Shown: one piece after another, positions 9,292-18,574 of the stretch
Position numbering within the stretch: position 1 is the stretch's first letter
How the letters are laid out: each line of letters begins with the position of its first letter
Assembly: GCF_040218065.1 (NCBI RefSeq)
Contig: NZ_JAVJQE010000005.1
Span: 310,001 to 374,000, forward strand
Direction of reading: 5' to 3'
Origin: Marivibrio sp040218065
Lineage (GTDB): Bacteria > Pseudomonadota > Alphaproteobacteria > UBA8366 > Aestuariispiraceae
DNA length: 64,000 nt
Translations under genes and position numbers: made by a program
The notes under the pieces: model-generated
The model's input: only the letters and a program-made list of their open reading frames with translations
Databases searched by the model: none
Told to the model about the DNA's origin: nothing

Positions 9292-9327
9292 GCGGCGGTC
9301 GACGCAAGGGGTCGCCGGTTCCCCGAT

Positions 9328-9348
9328 CCGCCCCGTCCGACGGGGCGG
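9328..9348 (+). terminator. Hairpin between ctaD and ctaB
   Basis: CCGCCCCGT (9328-9336) and ACGGGGCGG (9340-9348) form a perfect 9-bp stem with a 3-nt loop. There is no T-run, so partial attenuation or mRNA protection after the structural subunit gene is more likely than full termination. Confidence 0.3.
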
Positions 9349-9396
9349 GCCGGGGCCGACGGTCGAAGACAACCGCTCGCAAGAGCTTGAGGACGA

Positions 9397-10365
9397 GTGA
9401 CGCCGGACGTGAGCGACAGCGCCTTCAGCCATGAGATCGAACGCCGCTACGCCGGCGGGATGCCGGATACGGTCGCGCTCAGCGGTCGGCCGGCGCAGGT
9501 GCGCGACTACTACCAACTGCTGAAGCCGCGGGTGATGTCCTTGGTGGTCTTCACCGGCGTCGCCGGATTGATCGCCGCGCCGGGCGACATCCATCCGCTG
9601 TTGGCGGCGGTGGCGATCCTGTGCATTACGGTTGGCGCGGGCGCCGCCGGCGCGATCAACATGTGGTACGATCGCGACATCGACGCGGTCATGACCCGCA
9701 CCCGCGGGCGCCCGCTGCCGATGGGGCGCGTTCCGGCGGAGGAGGCGCTCGCCTTCGGAGTCGTGCTGTCGCTCTTCTCGGTCGCGCTGATGGCGATCGC
9801 CGTCAATTACGCGGCCGCGGGGCTGCTGGCGGGCACGATCCTGTTCTACGTTTTCATCTACACCATGTGGCTGAAGCGCCGCACGCCGCAGAACATCGTG
9901 ATCGGCGGCGCGGCCGGCGCTTTTCCGCCGATGATCGGCTGGGCCGCGGTGACGGGCGACGTCTCGCTCGCCTCAATCGCGCTGTTCGCGATCATCTTCT
10001 TCTGGACGCCGCCGCATTTCTGGGCGCTGGCGCTGTTCCGGGCCGGCGATTACGGCAAGGCGGGCGTGCCGATGCTGCCGGTCGTCGCCGGACGCGAGGC
10101 GACCAAGCGGCAGATCTTCATCTACACCGCAATTCTCTTCCCGCTCGGCCTCGCGCCTTGGGCGCTGGGCGCGGCGGGGGCGGTCTACGGCCTGTCGGCT
10201 CTGGTGCTGGGCGGGCTGTTTCTGGTTTCCGCGATCGCGGTGCTGCGCGAGCCGGACGCGGCGGGCGACAAGGCCGCCAAACGCATGTTCGGCTATTCCA
10301 TCTTCTATCTGTTCGCGATCTTCGGCGCGCTGATGATCGACGCGGCGCAGGCCGCGTGGCTTTGA
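9397..10365 (+). CDS. ctaB: Protohaem IX farnesyltransferase (haem O synthase)
   Basis: 322 residues from a GTG start preceded by TTGAGGA. A UbiA-type polytopic prenyltransferase with about nine hydrophobic helices. The prenyl-diphosphate/Mg site NMWYDRDIDAVMTRTRGRPL is intact. It converts haem B to haem O for the oxidase encoded around it. The N-terminal 35 residues before the first helix are slightly long and variable, as is common in this family. Confidence 0.94.
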   Translation: MTPDVSDSAFSHEIERRYAGGMPDTVALSGRPAQVRDYYQLLKPRVMSLVVFTGVAGLIAAPGDIHPLLAAVAILCITVGAGAAGAINMWYDRDIDAVMTRTRGRPLPMGRVPAEEALAFGVVLSLFSVALMAIAVNYAAAGLLAGTILFYVFIYTMWLKRRTPQNIVIGGAAGAFPPMIGWAAVTGDVSLASIALFAIIFFWTPPHFWALALFRAGDYGKAGVPMLPVVAGREATKRQIFIYTAILFPLGLAPWALGAAGAVYGLSALVLGGLFLVSAIAVLREPDAAGDKAAKRMFGYSIFYLFAIFGALMIDAAQAAWL

Positions 10366-10399
10366 GGCGCGGCAAACGCATCCGAAGGAGCGCGGGAAA

Positions 10400-10576
10400 G
10401 TGACGGCGAAGGTTTTGAAGGACGAGAACGAGGAATTCGACGGCGACATCCGCCGCGACCCGAAGCAGGTGCACCGCCGCCAGCGCGGCAAGAATCTGGC
10501 GGTTGCGGGGTTGGTGGTCGCCTTCGTGGTGATCGTCTACCTGGTCTCCATCGTGAAGATGAGCTCGGGCTACTGA
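10400..10576 (+). CDS. Small CoxF-like membrane protein of the oxidase operon
   Basis: 58 residues from GTG at 10400, with GAAGGAG at 10384-10390 as a ribosome-binding site. A charged N-terminal half (DENEEFDGDIRRDPKQVHRR) is followed by one membrane helix (LAVAGLVVAFVVIVYLVSIV). Alphaproteobacterial oxidase operons usually have a small one-helix gene (coxF) exactly here, between ctaB and ctaG. The length, helix and position match. The role is unproven; an assembly function is assumed from context. Confidence 0.78.
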   Translation: MTAKVLKDENEEFDGDIRRDPKQVHRRQRGKNLAVAGLVVAFVVIVYLVSIVKMSSGY

Positions 10577-10589
10577 AGGCGGATCTACG

Positions 10590-11201
10590 ATGAACGACGA
10601 AGCGACCCGGACCCAAGATCCCCGCGCGGCGCGCGCGGCGAAGAACCGCAAGACGGCGCTGGCCGCCGCCGGCGGGGTGGTCGCCATGGTGGGGTTGAGC
10701 TTCGCCAGCGTTCCGCTTTACGACCTGTTCTGCCGGGTCACCGGGTTCGGCGGCACGACCCAGGTCGGGGCCGGGTCGAGCGAGGTTATCGACCGCGAGG
10801 TCACCGTGCGGTTCGACGCCAGCGTCAACAAGGACCTGCCCTGGTCCTTTCGGCCGAAGCAGGCGCCGATGACGGTCAAGGTCGGCGAGTCGCATCTGGC
10901 TTTCTACAAGGCGGAGAGCCTCGCCGATCACGAGACGCTGGGCACCGCGACGTTCAACGTGACGCCGATCAAGGCGGGTCAGTATTTCGTCAAGATCGAC
11001 TGCTTCTGCTTCACCGAACAGATGCTGACGCCGGGCCAGTCGATCGACATGCCGGTCACTTTCTACGTCGATCCCGCGATCGAGGAAGATCCGGATCTGG
11101 ACGATGTGAACACGATCACGCTCTCCTACACCTTCTTTCCGAAGAAGGGCGAGGCGAGCGAGCAGGTCTCGAGCCTGGACGCGGCCGCCGGGACGCAGTA
11201 A
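10590..11201 (+). CDS. ctaG: Cytochrome c oxidase copper chaperone CtaG (Cox11)
   Basis: 203 residues: one N-terminal membrane anchor (TALAAAGGVVAMVGLSFASV) followed by a periplasmic immunoglobulin-like domain. PLYDLFCRVTGFGGTTQ and the copper-binding KIDCFCFTEQ are diagnostic of Cox11, which delivers copper to CuB of subunit I. It sits 13 bp after the coxF-like gene within the operon. Confidence 0.95.
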   Translation: MNDEATRTQDPRAARAAKNRKTALAAAGGVVAMVGLSFASVPLYDLFCRVTGFGGTTQVGAGSSEVIDREVTVRFDASVNKDLPWSFRPKQAPMTVKVGESHLAFYKAESLADHETLGTATFNVTPIKAGQYFVKIDCFCFTEQMLTPGQSIDMPVTFYVDPAIEEDPDLDDVNTITLSYTFFPKKGEASEQVSSLDAAAGTQ

Positions 11202-11276
11202 GCCCGGAGGCGGCGGACCGAAAACCGGTCATCGGAGTTTTTTGGGGGAAGGGCCCCGTCACCTAGGGGAAGTAGG

Positions 11277-12113
11277 ATGGCAAGCGAACATCACGCGCCC
11301 AATCACGATTATCATCTGGTCGACCCGAGCCCGTGGCCCGCGCTCGGCGCGCTGTCCGGCTTCGTGCTTGCGATGGGCGCAGTGCTCTACATGCACCCGG
11401 ATCTGCTGGGTCTCGAACTCGGCGTAATCAAGTTTGTGCCGGGAATCGTCCTGGTGCTGGCGACCATGTTCTACTGGTGGCGCGACGTGGTGCGCGAGGC
11501 CAACGCCGGCGACCACAAGCCGGTCGTGCAGCTCGGCCTGCGCTACGGCATGGCGCTTTTCATCGCCTCGGAGGTGATGTTCTTCGTGGCGTTCTTCTGG
11601 GCCTATTTCGACGCCAGCCTGTTCGTCGATCAGGCCAACATGCCGGGCCGCGTCGAGGCCACCGGCGGCGTCTGGCCGCCTGAGGGGATCCAGACCTTCG
11701 ACCCGTTCCATCTGCCCTTCATGAACACGCTTATCCTGCTGCTGTCCGGCTGCACGGTCACCTGGGCGCACCATGCGCTGCGCGAGGGCAATCGGAAGGG
11801 CTTGATTCAGGGCCTTTGGCTGACCGTCATTCTGGGCGTCTGTTTCACCGCGATGCAGGCCTACGAGTACGGCCACGCCGCCTTCGGCTTCACCGACGGG
11901 ATCTACGCCTCGACCTTCTATCTGGCCACCGGCTTCCACGGCTTCCACGTAATCGTCGGCACCATCTTCCTGGCGGTCTGCCTGGTGCGCGCCTACAAGG
12001 GCCACTTCACGCCGAATCAGCATTTCGGCTTCGAGGCGGCCGCTTGGTACTGGCATTTCGTCGACGTGGTGTGGCTGTTCCTGTTCGTCTCGATCTACTG
12101 GTGGGGCGCCTGA
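11277..12113 (+). CDS. ctaE: Cytochrome c oxidase subunit III
   Basis: 278 residues and seven hydrophobic helices. Subunit III signatures are present: HDYHLVDPSPWP near the N-terminus, GFHGFHVIVGT, and WYWHFVDVVWLFLF near the C-terminus. It stabilises the catalytic core and binds lipid. It is the last structural subunit gene and is followed by a strong terminator. Confidence 0.96.
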   Translation: MASEHHAPNHDYHLVDPSPWPALGALSGFVLAMGAVLYMHPDLLGLELGVIKFVPGIVLVLATMFYWWRDVVREANAGDHKPVVQLGLRYGMALFIASEVMFFVAFFWAYFDASLFVDQANMPGRVEATGGVWPPEGIQTFDPFHLPFMNTLILLLSGCTVTWAHHALREGNRKGLIQGLWLTVILGVCFTAMQAYEYGHAAFGFTDGIYASTFYLATGFHGFHVIVGTIFLAVCLVRAYKGHFTPNQHFGFEAAAWYWHFVDVVWLFLFVSIYWWGA

Positions 12114-12170
12114 TAGGCGGCCTGGCGGGCGGCTTCGGACGCCCGCGCGAGACGCGACGACCATCAAGGG

Positions 12171-12211
12171 GGCGGGCGCCGGCCGATCGGGACCGGCGCC
12201 CGCCGTTTTTT
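12171..12211 (+). terminator. Rho-independent terminator after ctaE
   Basis: GGCGGGCGCCGG (12171-12182) and CCGGCGCCCGCC (12193-12204) form a perfect 12-bp stem with a 10-nt loop, followed by GTTTTTTC. Confidence 0.88.
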
Positions 12212-12263
12212 CAAGCGAGCGCCGACCGCTCCAACGCCCCGTCAAAGAGCCTTTGAGAGAGCG

Positions 12264-12686
12264 ATGAGCAACCCGCACCAACAGCCCGAAGACGAGGAGG
12301 CGGCGCCCGATCCGAATCGCTATCCTAGCCCATGGGCGACCGGCTGGAAAGGGCGGTGCCCGCGATGCGGCGAGGGGCGGCTCTATAGCGGCTTCCTCAA
12401 AGTGGCCCCGCGCTGCGGCGTATGCGGGCTGGATCTGAGCGGTGAGGACGCCGGCGACGGCGCCGTGCCGTTTCTGATTCTGCTGATCGGCGCGCTCGGC
12501 GTCGGCTTCGGAATGGTTTTTCTATTGGGCTACGACTGGTCGGTCTGGGGAACGCTGGCGGTGACGGCGCCGCTGATCGTGGTGCTGACGATCCTCTCGA
12601 TTCCCAAGGCCAAGGGCCTGCTGATCGCCTTGCAGTTCGTCAACCGGGCCGGCGACACCGGCCGCAGCAGCTTCGACCAAGACTGA
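12264..12686 (+). CDS. DUF983 family protein
   Basis: 140 residues. An N-terminal zinc ribbon (CPRCGEG then CGVCGLDL) is followed by two hydrophobic helices (PFLILLIGALGVGFGMVFLL and LAVTAPLIVVLTIL). DUF983 genes regularly sit between ctaE and the SURF1 gene in alphaproteobacteria, suggesting a part in oxidase biogenesis. Here it lies beyond the ctaE terminator, so it may need read-through or its own promoter. Confidence 0.88.
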   Translation: MSNPHQQPEDEEAAPDPNRYPSPWATGWKGRCPRCGEGRLYSGFLKVAPRCGVCGLDLSGEDAGDGAVPFLILLIGALGVGFGMVFLLGYDWSVWGTLAVTAPLIVVLTILSIPKAKGLLIALQFVNRAGDTGRSSFDQD

Positions 12687-12727
12687 GACGCCGCACGATC
12701 CGGTGCGCGCCGTAATGGGAGACCCCA

Positions 12728-13477
12728 ATGCCGTTTCGGCCCAAGCTGATCCCGACCCTCTTCACCATTCCATCGGTGATCGTCCTCGTCTGGCTGGGCG
12801 TGTGGCAGTTGCAGAGGCTGGAGTGGAAAGAGGAGCTGATAGACAAGTTGCAAAGCCGCGCCGTAGCAGAGGCCGTCGACTTGCCCGCGACCCCCGCCCT
12901 CGACCGCGAGGAGTGGGAGTACCGCAAGGTCGAGGCCGAGGGCGTCTTCCTGCATGAGGAGGAATTCTATCTCCTCAACCGATCGCTCAACGGCAACCCC
13001 GGGATCCACGTCCTCACGCCGCTCAAGCGCACCGACGTGGACGGCGAGCAGACGATCCTGGTCAACCGCGGTTGGGTCCCCTTCGACAAGCGCGAGCGGG
13101 AGACCCGCGAGCAGGGCCTGATCGACGGCGCGGTCACCGTCGAGGGCATCCTGCGGTTCCCCCGCGAGGTGACCGGCCTGCAGCGCGTCTTCCTGCCGGA
13201 GAACGAGCCGCAGAACAACATGTGGTACGACCCTAATCTCGACCAGATGGAGGCGGAGCTCGCCGCGGAACTGCCGAACTACTACCTCGTCGACGGTCGG
13301 GACGAGACGCCGGGTCTTTACCCCGTCTCCCGCCAGTGGCGCCTCGACATCCGCAACGATCACCTGCAGTACGCGTTGACCTGGTTCTTCCTGGCGATCG
13401 CCTTGGCGGTGATCTACGTCGTCTACCACCGGCGTCCGCGCGGCGGCGACAAGACCGCCGGCGACACCCGATCCTAA
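12728..13477 (+). CDS. SURF1 family oxidase assembly protein
   Basis: 249 residues with the SURF1 topology: an N-terminal membrane helix (FTIPSVIVLVWLGVWQLQRL), a large periplasmic domain and a C-terminal helix (ALTWFFLAIALAVIYVVYHR). NRGWVP and NNMWYDPN are family motifs. SURF1 helps insert haem a into subunit I. The gene completes the oxidase assembly set started at ctaC. Confidence 0.94.
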   Translation: MPFRPKLIPTLFTIPSVIVLVWLGVWQLQRLEWKEELIDKLQSRAVAEAVDLPATPALDREEWEYRKVEAEGVFLHEEEFYLLNRSLNGNPGIHVLTPLKRTDVDGEQTILVNRGWVPFDKRERETREQGLIDGAVTVEGILRFPREVTGLQRVFLPENEPQNNMWYDPNLDQMEAELAAELPNYYLVDGRDETPGLYPVSRQWRLDIRNDHLQYALTWFFLAIALAVIYVVYHRRPRGGDKTAGDTRS

Positions 13478-13490
13478 CCCAGGGGAGCCC

Positions 13491-14990
13491 ATGACCGCCG
13501 CCGACGCTTATTCGCACCTCGAGTCGCGGTTTCGCCGCATCGCGGTTCTGGAGGAATGTGCGACGGTTCTGCATTGGGACGCCGCCGTGATGATGCCGGC
13601 GAGCGCGGCCGAACCGCGCGGCGATCAGCTGGCGGAACTGCGGGTCGTGCTGCACGAACTGCTGACCGACCCTGCGCTGGGCGAGTTGCTGAGCGCCGCC
13701 GAGGAGGCGCCGCCCGAGGACCCGTGGGCGGCGGCCAATCTGCGCGAGATGCGCCGAGACCACCTGCATGCAGCCGCCGCGCCCGTCGATCTGGTGGCTG
13801 CGCACAGCCGCGCTTGTTCGGCCTGCGAAGCCCGTTGGCGCACGGCCAAGGGCGAGGATGATTTCGCCGCCGTTCGCCCGCATCTGGAGGAGGTCGTCCG
13901 GCTGTCCCGCGAGATCGGGGCGGTTAAGGGCGAGGCGCTGGGTCTCGACCCCTACGATGCGCTGATGGACCAGTACGAGCCCGACGCGCGGGCGGACGAC
14001 GTCGTCCCGGTGCTGGAGGCTTACGCCGCCTTTCTGCCGGATTTTCTGGCGGCTGTGCTGGAGAAGCAGGGGCGCGCCCCGGCGCCCGCGGCGCCGCAGG
14101 GTCCGTTCCCCGCCGACGGGCAACGCGCGCTGGTGCGCGACCTGCTGGCGCGCGTCGGCTTCCCGTTCGAGCGGGGACGCCTGGACGAAAGCGCGCATCC
14201 CTTCTCCACCGGTTATCCCGGCGACAACCGCATCACCATCATGGTGAAGGAGGACGATCCGTCGATGGCGGTGATGGCCTCGCTGCATGAATGCGGCCAT
14301 GCGCTTTACGAGGCGCAGCTTCCGTCGGCGTGGGCGCGCCAGCCGGTCGGCCGGGCGCGCGGCATGGCGATGCATGAGAGCCAGTCGCTGATCGTGGAGA
14401 TGCAGGCCTGTCGATCGCCGGAATTCATCGCTTGGCTGGCGCCGCGAATGTCGGCCGCCCTGGGTCCGGACCCCGCCTTCGAGCCCGCCAACCTGAAGCG
14501 CCTCTACAATCAGGTGACGCCGAGCCTCATCCGGGTCGAGGCGGACGAGGTGACCTATCCCGCGCACGTCATCCTGCGCACGCGCCTCGAACGCGCGTTG
14601 ATGGCGGGCGATCTCGCGGTCGACGATCTGCCGGGCGCGTGGCGGGATGAGCTTTCGGCGCTCTTGGGCGTTCGGCCGGACACCGACCGCGAGGGCGTGT
14701 TGCAGGACATTCACTGGTTCGACGGGGCGTTCGGCTATTTCCCGACCTATACGCTGGGGGCCATGACGGCGGCGCAGCTGATGGCGGCCGCGCAGGAAGC
14801 GCGGCCGGAAATCCCCGCCCGCCTTGCCGAGGGCGACTTTACGCCGCTGCTTGATTGGCTGGCCGGGGCTGTGCACTCTCAAGCGAGCCGCTATCCGACG
14901 CAGGAGGTGATCCGTCGGGCGACCGGCCGGCCGCTCGATCCGACGGCGTTCCAGGCGCATCTCAAGCGCCGCTATCTGGAGACCGAGTGA
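13491..14990 (+). CDS. Carboxypeptidase M32 (thermostable carboxypeptidase 1 family)
   Basis: 499 residues, the typical size for M32. The zinc motif HECGH is at about residue 266, followed by MHESQSLIVEMQ carrying the third zinc ligand and YNQVTPSLIRVEADEVTY. These enzymes remove C-terminal residues from cytosolic peptides. It starts 13 bp after the SURF1 gene and ends 1 bp before the channel gene, so they may be co-transcribed. Confidence 0.94.
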   Translation: MTAADAYSHLESRFRRIAVLEECATVLHWDAAVMMPASAAEPRGDQLAELRVVLHELLTDPALGELLSAAEEAPPEDPWAAANLREMRRDHLHAAAAPVDLVAAHSRACSACEARWRTAKGEDDFAAVRPHLEEVVRLSREIGAVKGEALGLDPYDALMDQYEPDARADDVVPVLEAYAAFLPDFLAAVLEKQGRAPAPAAPQGPFPADGQRALVRDLLARVGFPFERGRLDESAHPFSTGYPGDNRITIMVKEDDPSMAVMASLHECGHALYEAQLPSAWARQPVGRARGMAMHESQSLIVEMQACRSPEFIAWLAPRMSAALGPDPAFEPANLKRLYNQVTPSLIRVEADEVTYPAHVILRTRLERALMAGDLAVDDLPGAWRDELSALLGVRPDTDREGVLQDIHWFDGAFGYFPTYTLGAMTAAQLMAAAQEARPEIPARLAEGDFTPLLDWLAGAVHSQASRYPTQEVIRRATGRPLDPTAFQAHLKRRYLETE

Positions 14991-14991
14991 G

Positions 14992-15831
14992 ATGGAAGAG
15001 ACCACGCAGCAGATGCAGGCGCTGTACGATCAGGCGGCGCCGATGGTGCTGGAGTACGGCGAGAACATCGTCAGCGCGATTCTGATCCTGATCGTCGGCT
15101 GGTGGATCGCCGGGCGCGTCGGCGCGGCCGTGCGCAAACTGCTGGATCGCCAGAAGCGGATGGACGGCACCGTCAAGCCGTTGCTCGCCAGCCTCGTCAA
15201 ATACACGATCCTGATCATCACGATCGTCGCCGTGCTCGGCCGCTTCGGGGTTCAGACGGCCTCCATCATCGCGGTCCTCGGCGCGGCCGGCCTCGCGATC
15301 GGCTTGGCGCTGCAGGGCACGCTGCAGAACATCGCCGCCGGCATCATGCTGCTGGCGCTGCGCCCGCTGAAGGTCGGGGAGTATGTCCAGGCCGGATCGC
15401 TCGGCGGCACGGTGGAGGAGATCGGCCTCTTCACCACGACGCTCACCACGGCGGACGGCGTCTACATCTCCGCGCCGAACAGCGCGCTGTGGAATCAGGC
15501 GATCACCAATTACTCGCGCAATCCTACCCGTCGCCTCGATTTCGAGGTGGGGATCGCCTACGACGACGATGTGGATGCGGCCCAGAAGGCGTTGATGGCG
15601 CTCATGCAGGCGGATGACCGGATCAAGGCGGAGCCGCCGCCGATGACCATGGTCACCGCGCTCGCCGACAGCTCGATCAACATCAACCTGCGCTGTTGGG
15701 TCTCCACGGCCGATTTCTGGGCCGTCAAATGGGACGTTCAGAAGGGCGCGAAAAAGGCGGTCGAAGACGCCGGCTGCACCATTCCCTTCCCGCAGCGCGA
15801 CGTGCACATGATCCAGGCCGCGGCCGAATAG
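14992..15831 (+). CDS. Mechanosensitive ion channel, small MscS type
   Basis: 279 residues. Three N-terminal membrane helices end in the glycine/alanine-rich pore helix GLAIGLALQGTLQNIAAGIM. The beta domain follows (RPLKVGEYVQAGSLGGTVEE, with SAPNSALWNQAITNYSR), then a mixed C-terminal domain. It releases solutes under hypo-osmotic shock. The ATG follows the peptidase stop by 1 bp. Confidence 0.93.
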   Translation: MEETTQQMQALYDQAAPMVLEYGENIVSAILILIVGWWIAGRVGAAVRKLLDRQKRMDGTVKPLLASLVKYTILIITIVAVLGRFGVQTASIIAVLGAAGLAIGLALQGTLQNIAAGIMLLALRPLKVGEYVQAGSLGGTVEEIGLFTTTLTTADGVYISAPNSALWNQAITNYSRNPTRRLDFEVGIAYDDDVDAAQKALMALMQADDRIKAEPPPMTMVTALADSSININLRCWVSTADFWAVKWDVQKGAKKAVEDAGCTIPFPQRDVHMIQAAAE

Positions 15832-15850
15832 AAGAGGGTGCGTCGCCTCC

Positions 15851-17257
15851 ATGCGGTATGTCAGCACTCGCGGGGAAGCCCCCGCACTCGGCTTCGACGA
15901 CGTCCTGCTGACGGGCCTGGCCCGCGACGGCGGCCTATACGTCCCGGCCGAGTGGCCGCGCTTCGCGACCGAGGATTGGAAAGCGCTGCGCGGCCTGTCC
16001 TACGTCGAGTTGGCGGCGCGCGTGATGGCCCCCTTCGTCGACGACGCGCTGGACGAGGCGACCCTGGCCGATCTGCTGGCCGACGCCTACGCCGGCTTCG
16101 ATCATGACGCGGTGGCGCCGCTGAAGCAGCTCGACGCGAACAGCTGGGTGATGGAGCTGTTCCACGGTCCCACTCTGGCCTTCAAGGATTTCGCGCTGCA
16201 GGTGCTGGGCCGCCTGTTCGACCATATCTTGAGCCGCCGGGGCGAGCGGGTGACGATCGTCGGCGCGACGTCGGGCGACACCGGCTCGGCGGCGATCGAG
16301 GCCTGCCGCGACCGCGACATGATCGACATTTTCATCCTCCATCCCAAGGGCCGGACCTCGGAGGTGCAGCGCCGGCAGATGACGACGGTGGACGCCGCCA
16401 ACGTCCACAATATCGCGGTCGACGGGTCGTTCGACGATTGCCAGGATCTGGTGAAGGGGCTGTTCAACGACCCGCTGTTCCGGGACGAGGTCAATCTCTC
16501 GGCGGTCAATTCGATCAACTGGGCGCGGATCATGGCCCAGATCGTCTACTACGCGCACGCCGGCGTCTCCCTCGGCGCGCCCGATCGCGAGATCGCCTTC
16601 GCCGTGCCGACCGGCAATTTCGGCAACGTCTTCGCGGCCTACGGCGCGCGTGAGATGGGGCTGCCGGTCGGCCAGTTGATCGTCGGCTCCAACGAGAACG
16701 ACATCCTGACGCGGTTTTTCGAATCCAACGACATGTCGATCCGCACCGTCGCGCCGACCTTGAGCCCGTCGATGGACATCCAAGTCTCCAGCAATTTCGA
16801 ACGCCTGCTGTTCGACCTGCTCGACCGCGACGGCGAAAAGACGGCCCACGTCATGCAAACCTTCCGGGCGTCAGGCGAACTGCCGCTGGACGAGGGCCGT
16901 TGGAGCCGCGCGACCCAGCTTTTCGCCGGCGCGCGCTTTACCGACGCGGAGACTTCGGCCGCCATCGCCGGCGTGCTGGAGGCGACGGGCGAACTGGTCG
17001 ACCCCCACACCGCGATCGGGATTCTGGCCGGCTGGACCGCGCGGCGCGACCCGCGCACGCCGCTGGTCACGGCCGCGACCGCCCATCCGGCCAAGTTCCC
17101 CGACGCGGTCGAGGCGGCGACGGGGATCCGTCCCGCCCTGCCCGAGCGCCTGTCGGATCTCTACGACCGGCCCGAGCGCTTTACCGAGATGCGCAACAGT
17201 CTCGGCGACCTGCAAGACGCCATCCGCGCGAACAATAGAGCGGGAGCCCCGGTATGA
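15851..17257 (+). CDS. thrC: Threonine synthase
   Basis: 468 residues, the long (fungal/proteobacterial) ThrC form with an N-terminal YVSTRGEAP segment. PLP-binding lysine K112 lies in GPTLAFKDFALQ, with the phosphate-binding loop GATSGDTGSAAIEA after it. It converts O-phosphohomoserine to threonine. The last codons overlap the M16 peptidase start by 4 bp, a pairing often seen in Rhodospirillales. Confidence 0.96.
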   Translation: MRYVSTRGEAPALGFDDVLLTGLARDGGLYVPAEWPRFATEDWKALRGLSYVELAARVMAPFVDDALDEATLADLLADAYAGFDHDAVAPLKQLDANSWVMELFHGPTLAFKDFALQVLGRLFDHILSRRGERVTIVGATSGDTGSAAIEACRDRDMIDIFILHPKGRTSEVQRRQMTTVDAANVHNIAVDGSFDDCQDLVKGLFNDPLFRDEVNLSAVNSINWARIMAQIVYYAHAGVSLGAPDREIAFAVPTGNFGNVFAAYGAREMGLPVGQLIVGSNENDILTRFFESNDMSIRTVAPTLSPSMDIQVSSNFERLLFDLLDRDGEKTAHVMQTFRASGELPLDEGRWSRATQLFAGARFTDAETSAAIAGVLEATGELVDPHTAIGILAGWTARRDPRTPLVTAATAHPAKFPDAVEAATGIRPALPERLSDLYDRPERFTEMRNSLGDLQDAIRANNRAGAPV

Positions 17258-18543
17258 CGGACGAGACGACGATCCGGACGACCCGGCTGTCGAACGGACT
17301 GACCGTGGCGACCGATCGGATGGAGCATGTGGCGACCGTCAGCCTCGGCGTATGGGTCGGCGCCGGCGCCCGGGCCGAGCCGGCGGCGATCAACGGCGTC
17401 GCCCATTTCCTCGAGCATATGGCCTTCAAGGGCACTGAGCGGCGCAGCGCTCGGCGCATCGCCGAGGAGATCGAGGCCGTCGGCGGACTCCTCAACGCCT
17501 ACACCGCGCGCGAGAACACCGCCTATTACGCCAAAGTGCTGGCGGAGGACGCGCCGCTCGCGCTCGACATCATCGCCGACATCATGCTGCATCCGACGTT
17601 CGACGCGACCGAGTTGGAGCGCGAGCGGTCGGTCATCCTGCAGGAGATCGGGCAGTGCTTCGACACGCCCGACGACGTGATCTTCGATCACTTTCAGGAG
17701 CAGGCCTTCCAGGCCCAGGCGATGGGGCGGCCGGTGCTGGGGACGGTCGACACCGTCGGGGCGATGACGCGCGATGCGGTGCAGGGATTCATGGCGCGGC
17801 GCTACGCCGGCGACCGCATGGTGCTGGCCGCCGCGGGGGCGGTGGAGCATGAGGAGTTCGTCGCCCGCGCGGCCGAGGCCTTCGACGCCCTGCCGGCGAC
17901 CAGCGATGCGGCGGTCGAAGACGCCGCCTACACCGGCGGCGAGCATCGCGAGATCCGCGACAGCGAACAGGCGCATCTGATCCTGGGCTTCCCCGGACCC
18001 GCCTATGCGGACGCGGACTTCTATCCGACCGCCGTCCTAAACACGCTGCTCGGCGGCGGCATGTCCTCGCGCCTGTTCCAGGAGATCCGCGAGGAGCGGG
18101 GCCTCGTCTATTCCATCTTCTCCTTCAACAGCGCCTTCGCCGACAGCGGGATCTTCGGCGTCTACGCCGGCACCGGCGAAGCCGACGTCGAGGAGCTCGT
18201 GCCCGTCCTGTGCGAGGAGATCGCGCGCACCGCCGCTGAGGCCGCGCCGGAGGAGGAGGTCGCGCGCGCGCGCGCCCAGGTGAAGGCCGCCATGTTGATG
18301 GCGCGTGAATCCACCGGCGCGCGCTGCGACCAGCTGGGACAGCAACTTCTGATCCACGGCCGGGCGATTCCCGTGGAGGAGCAGATCGCGAAGCTGGAGG
18401 CCGTGACGCCGGAGGCCGTGCGCTCGGCCGCGGAGACGCTGTTCCGTGCGCCGCCGACGCTCGCCGCGCTCGGCCCTCTGTCGCGGTTGGAGACGTACGA
18501 GGCGATCGCCGCGCGCCTGCCGGGCGCTGCGCGCGCGGCGTGA
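17254..18543 (+). CDS. M16 family (pitrilysin/MPP-like) zinc peptidase
   Basis: 429 residues. The inverted zinc motif HFLEH is at H51-E54-H55, with the downstream glutamate in the ERERSVILQEI region. The C-terminal half has the GGGMSSRLFQEIREERGLVYS segment typical of processing-peptidase-like M16 proteins; it is quoted here only in part of its length. Both M16 halves are present. The physiological substrate is unknown. The start overlaps the thrC stop (ATGA). Confidence 0.93.
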   Translation: MTDETTIRTTRLSNGLTVATDRMEHVATVSLGVWVGAGARAEPAAINGVAHFLEHMAFKGTERRSARRIAEEIEAVGGLLNAYTARENTAYYAKVLAEDAPLALDIIADIMLHPTFDATELERERSVILQEIGQCFDTPDDVIFDHFQEQAFQAQAMGRPVLGTVDTVGAMTRDAVQGFMARRYAGDRMVLAAAGAVEHEEFVARAAEAFDALPATSDAAVEDAAYTGGEHREIRDSEQAHLILGFPGPAYADADFYPTAVLNTLLGGGMSSRLFQEIREERGLVYSIFSFNSAFADSGIFGVYAGTGEADVEELVPVLCEEIARTAAEAAPEEEVARARAQVKAAMLMARESTGARCDQLGQQLLIHGRAIPVEEQIAKLEAVTPEAVRSAAETLFRAPPTLAALGPLSRLETYEAIAARLPGAARAA

Positions 18544-18574
18544 CGGCGCCGGCGAGCCGGGAGGCGGAGGAGCG

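Noticed and set aside
7588..9594. 668-codon minus-strand open frame
   Set aside because: Antisense to ctaD; a His/Arg/Asp-rich shadow of a high-GC gene with no recognisable domain.
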